Shown in pieces: positions 63,181-64,000 of a DNA stretch of 64,000 bases. Position numbers and translations under genes: made by a program. Origin of the DNA: Camillea tinctor (Eukaryota; Ascomycota; Sordariomycetes; Xylariales; Xylariaceae); the NCBI GenBank assembly GCA_022578605.1, contig MU394152.1, positions 31,589 through 95,588 of the forward strand, written 5' to 3'. The notes under the pieces were generated by a model. The model was not told the origin of the DNA. It saw only the letters and a list, made by a program, of their open reading frames with translations, and did not search any database. Positions within the stretch are counted from its first letter, which is position 1. Each line of letters begins with the position of its first letter.

Positions 63181-63225
63181 AACCCTTGTAAACCCCTTGT
63201 AAACCCCTTGTAAAAGCCCTTGTAT
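63181..63225. repeat. 11-nt tandem repeat (CCCCTTGTAAA)n
   Basis: Four copies of a CCCTTGTA-type unit in tandem with one or two differences in the outer copies. Not part of any gene seen. Confidence 0.85.
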
Positions 63226-63870
63226 CTACATAACGAATCTACGAATAGCAGATAGGCGAATATTGAAGAACAGAAGCTAAACCAGAAGAGGCCGAGATAA
63301 CCAGGGCTTATATGCATAATATTAGCGCCAACCTTTAGTCGGGTCGGATCGGGTCTGGTCTGGTACTATACATAGTAACTCAGCTCATACATATTGACTT
63401 TCTTCCCCAGACTAATAAGGTAAGCTCAGCACAGCAAACAAGCAAATTAAAATTGAAATATTGGTTAGGTCGATAGGTTATGTATTGTACCGACCTATTG
63501 ACAACCTTTTCTACAACTAACTAAACCTTTTTAAGTCATATCAAAATAGGAAATTTGACAGGGAAATCCAATAATAACAACAAGTTAAGAAGAAAAAAAA
63601 AAACAAGAAAAAAAAAACTTGGTTTATGGTTTATCCACCTAAACTAACACCCCAACTTGGAAAACACGGTCAATCTCAAGACCGAATTGTATACGATCCA
63701 GGAACAATAAGGTAAAAATTAGGTTGTGTAGTTGGTAGTTGTACTTGTATGTAACTCAATGGATTCAACGATCCATCCATCGTAGACCCATCCAGACCTA
63801 AAAGAACAAAGATTCGGAGACTACTGCACGCTACGGCTAGACCCTTCAGGGTTTGTGGTGGGAAACCCCT

Positions 63871-63901
63871 CTCGTAGGTCCCCCTCGTAGGTCCCCCTCG
63901 T
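63871..63901. repeat. 13-nt tandem repeat (CTCGTAGGTCCCC)n
   Basis: Two full copies and a third partial copy. It lies directly beside the CCAGGGGGTC repeat at the right edge and may belong to the same element. Confidence 0.85.
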
Positions 63902-63919
63902 CCAAGAGTATACACATGA

Positions 63920-64000
63920 CCAGGGGGTCAAATTTTCTGGCCAGGGGGTCAAAAAGCTTAGACCATCACTTTTTGGCCAGGGGGTCTGATTTTTTGACCC
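63920..64000. repeat. CCAGGGGGTC direct repeats at right edge
   Basis: Three exact copies of CCAGGGGGTC (63920-63929, 63941-63950, 63977-63986), spaced 21 and 36 nt apart and followed by T- or A-rich spacers. The window ends in TTTTTTGACCC, the start of the reverse complement of the unit, so an inverted copy may follow. It may be a transposon end; no coding part is in the window. Confidence 0.6.

Larger units (their letters stand above)
62089..64000. promoter_or_regulatory. Upstream region of bZIP gene to right edge
   Basis: About 1.9 kb with dense simple repeats: G-rich DNA (62350-62382), (GTAT)n to (GT)n (62441-62544), (GA)n (62571-62599), TAGGTA hexamers (62820-62888), an 11-nt tandem repeat (63181-63225) and 13-nt repeats near the end. 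An 80-codon minus frame (63676-63915) lies over these repeats and is not called. Confidence 0.45.

Overview
The window is 64 kb of nuclear DNA from a filamentous ascomycete, most likely Pezizomycotina and probably Sordariomycetes. Evidence: protein genes are split by short introns (mostly 50-200 nt) with GTNNGT donors, CTAAC-like branch sites and YAG acceptors; several families are typical of fungi (SLS1, EOS1, a DUF1690-type MIC19, a long ERF2); TEF1 has the intron layout used for ascomycete phylogeny. The species cannot be named from sequence alone. No prokaryotic features, CRISPR arrays, complete transposons, rRNA or tRNA genes were seen. One assembly gap (10 N) lies at 29752-29761.

Twenty-three protein genes could be assembled exon by exon, roughly one per 2.8 kb, nearly all housekeeping. 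Left to right: ADE2 (minus, runs off the left edge), TEF1, SLS1 (minus), NSE3, YSF3/SF3B5 (minus), a double MYND-like protein, ISD11, a 671-residue acidic AT-hook-like protein, MET16 (minus), SER2, a 135-residue mitochondrial protein (minus), ERF2, EOS1 (minus), MBA1/mL45, an SSS-family transporter (minus), a three-RRM protein (minus), MIC19, TYW3 (minus), SUI1 (minus), TRM44, SEC21, a CDP-alcohol phosphotransferase, and a YAP-type bZIP factor (minus). Many neighbours are divergent pairs with 0.4-2.8 kb between start codons. Some are convergent: TEF1/SLS1, NSE3/YSF3, MIC19/TYW3. TRM44 and SEC21 lie in tandem 292 bp apart.

The genes do not form one pathway. Loose themes are mitochondrial biogenesis (SLS1, ISD11, the 135-residue protein, mL45, MIC19), RNA and translation (TEF1, SUI1, YSF3, TYW3, TRM44, the RRM protein), primary metabolism (ADE2, MET16, SER2, phospholipid synthesis) and the secretory or membrane system (SEC21, ERF2, EOS1, the transporter). 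No biosynthetic cluster, defence locus or clear new multigene system is visible. The points most worth a second look are three unrecognised proteins, a transporter with a 512-nt intron, a gene whose first coding exon is only the ATG, a dispersed intergenic palindrome (ACCTAGGT) and an unexplained repeat at the right edge.

All exon boundaries were placed by eye from splice consensus, reading frame and recalled family conservation. No alignment or transcript data were available.
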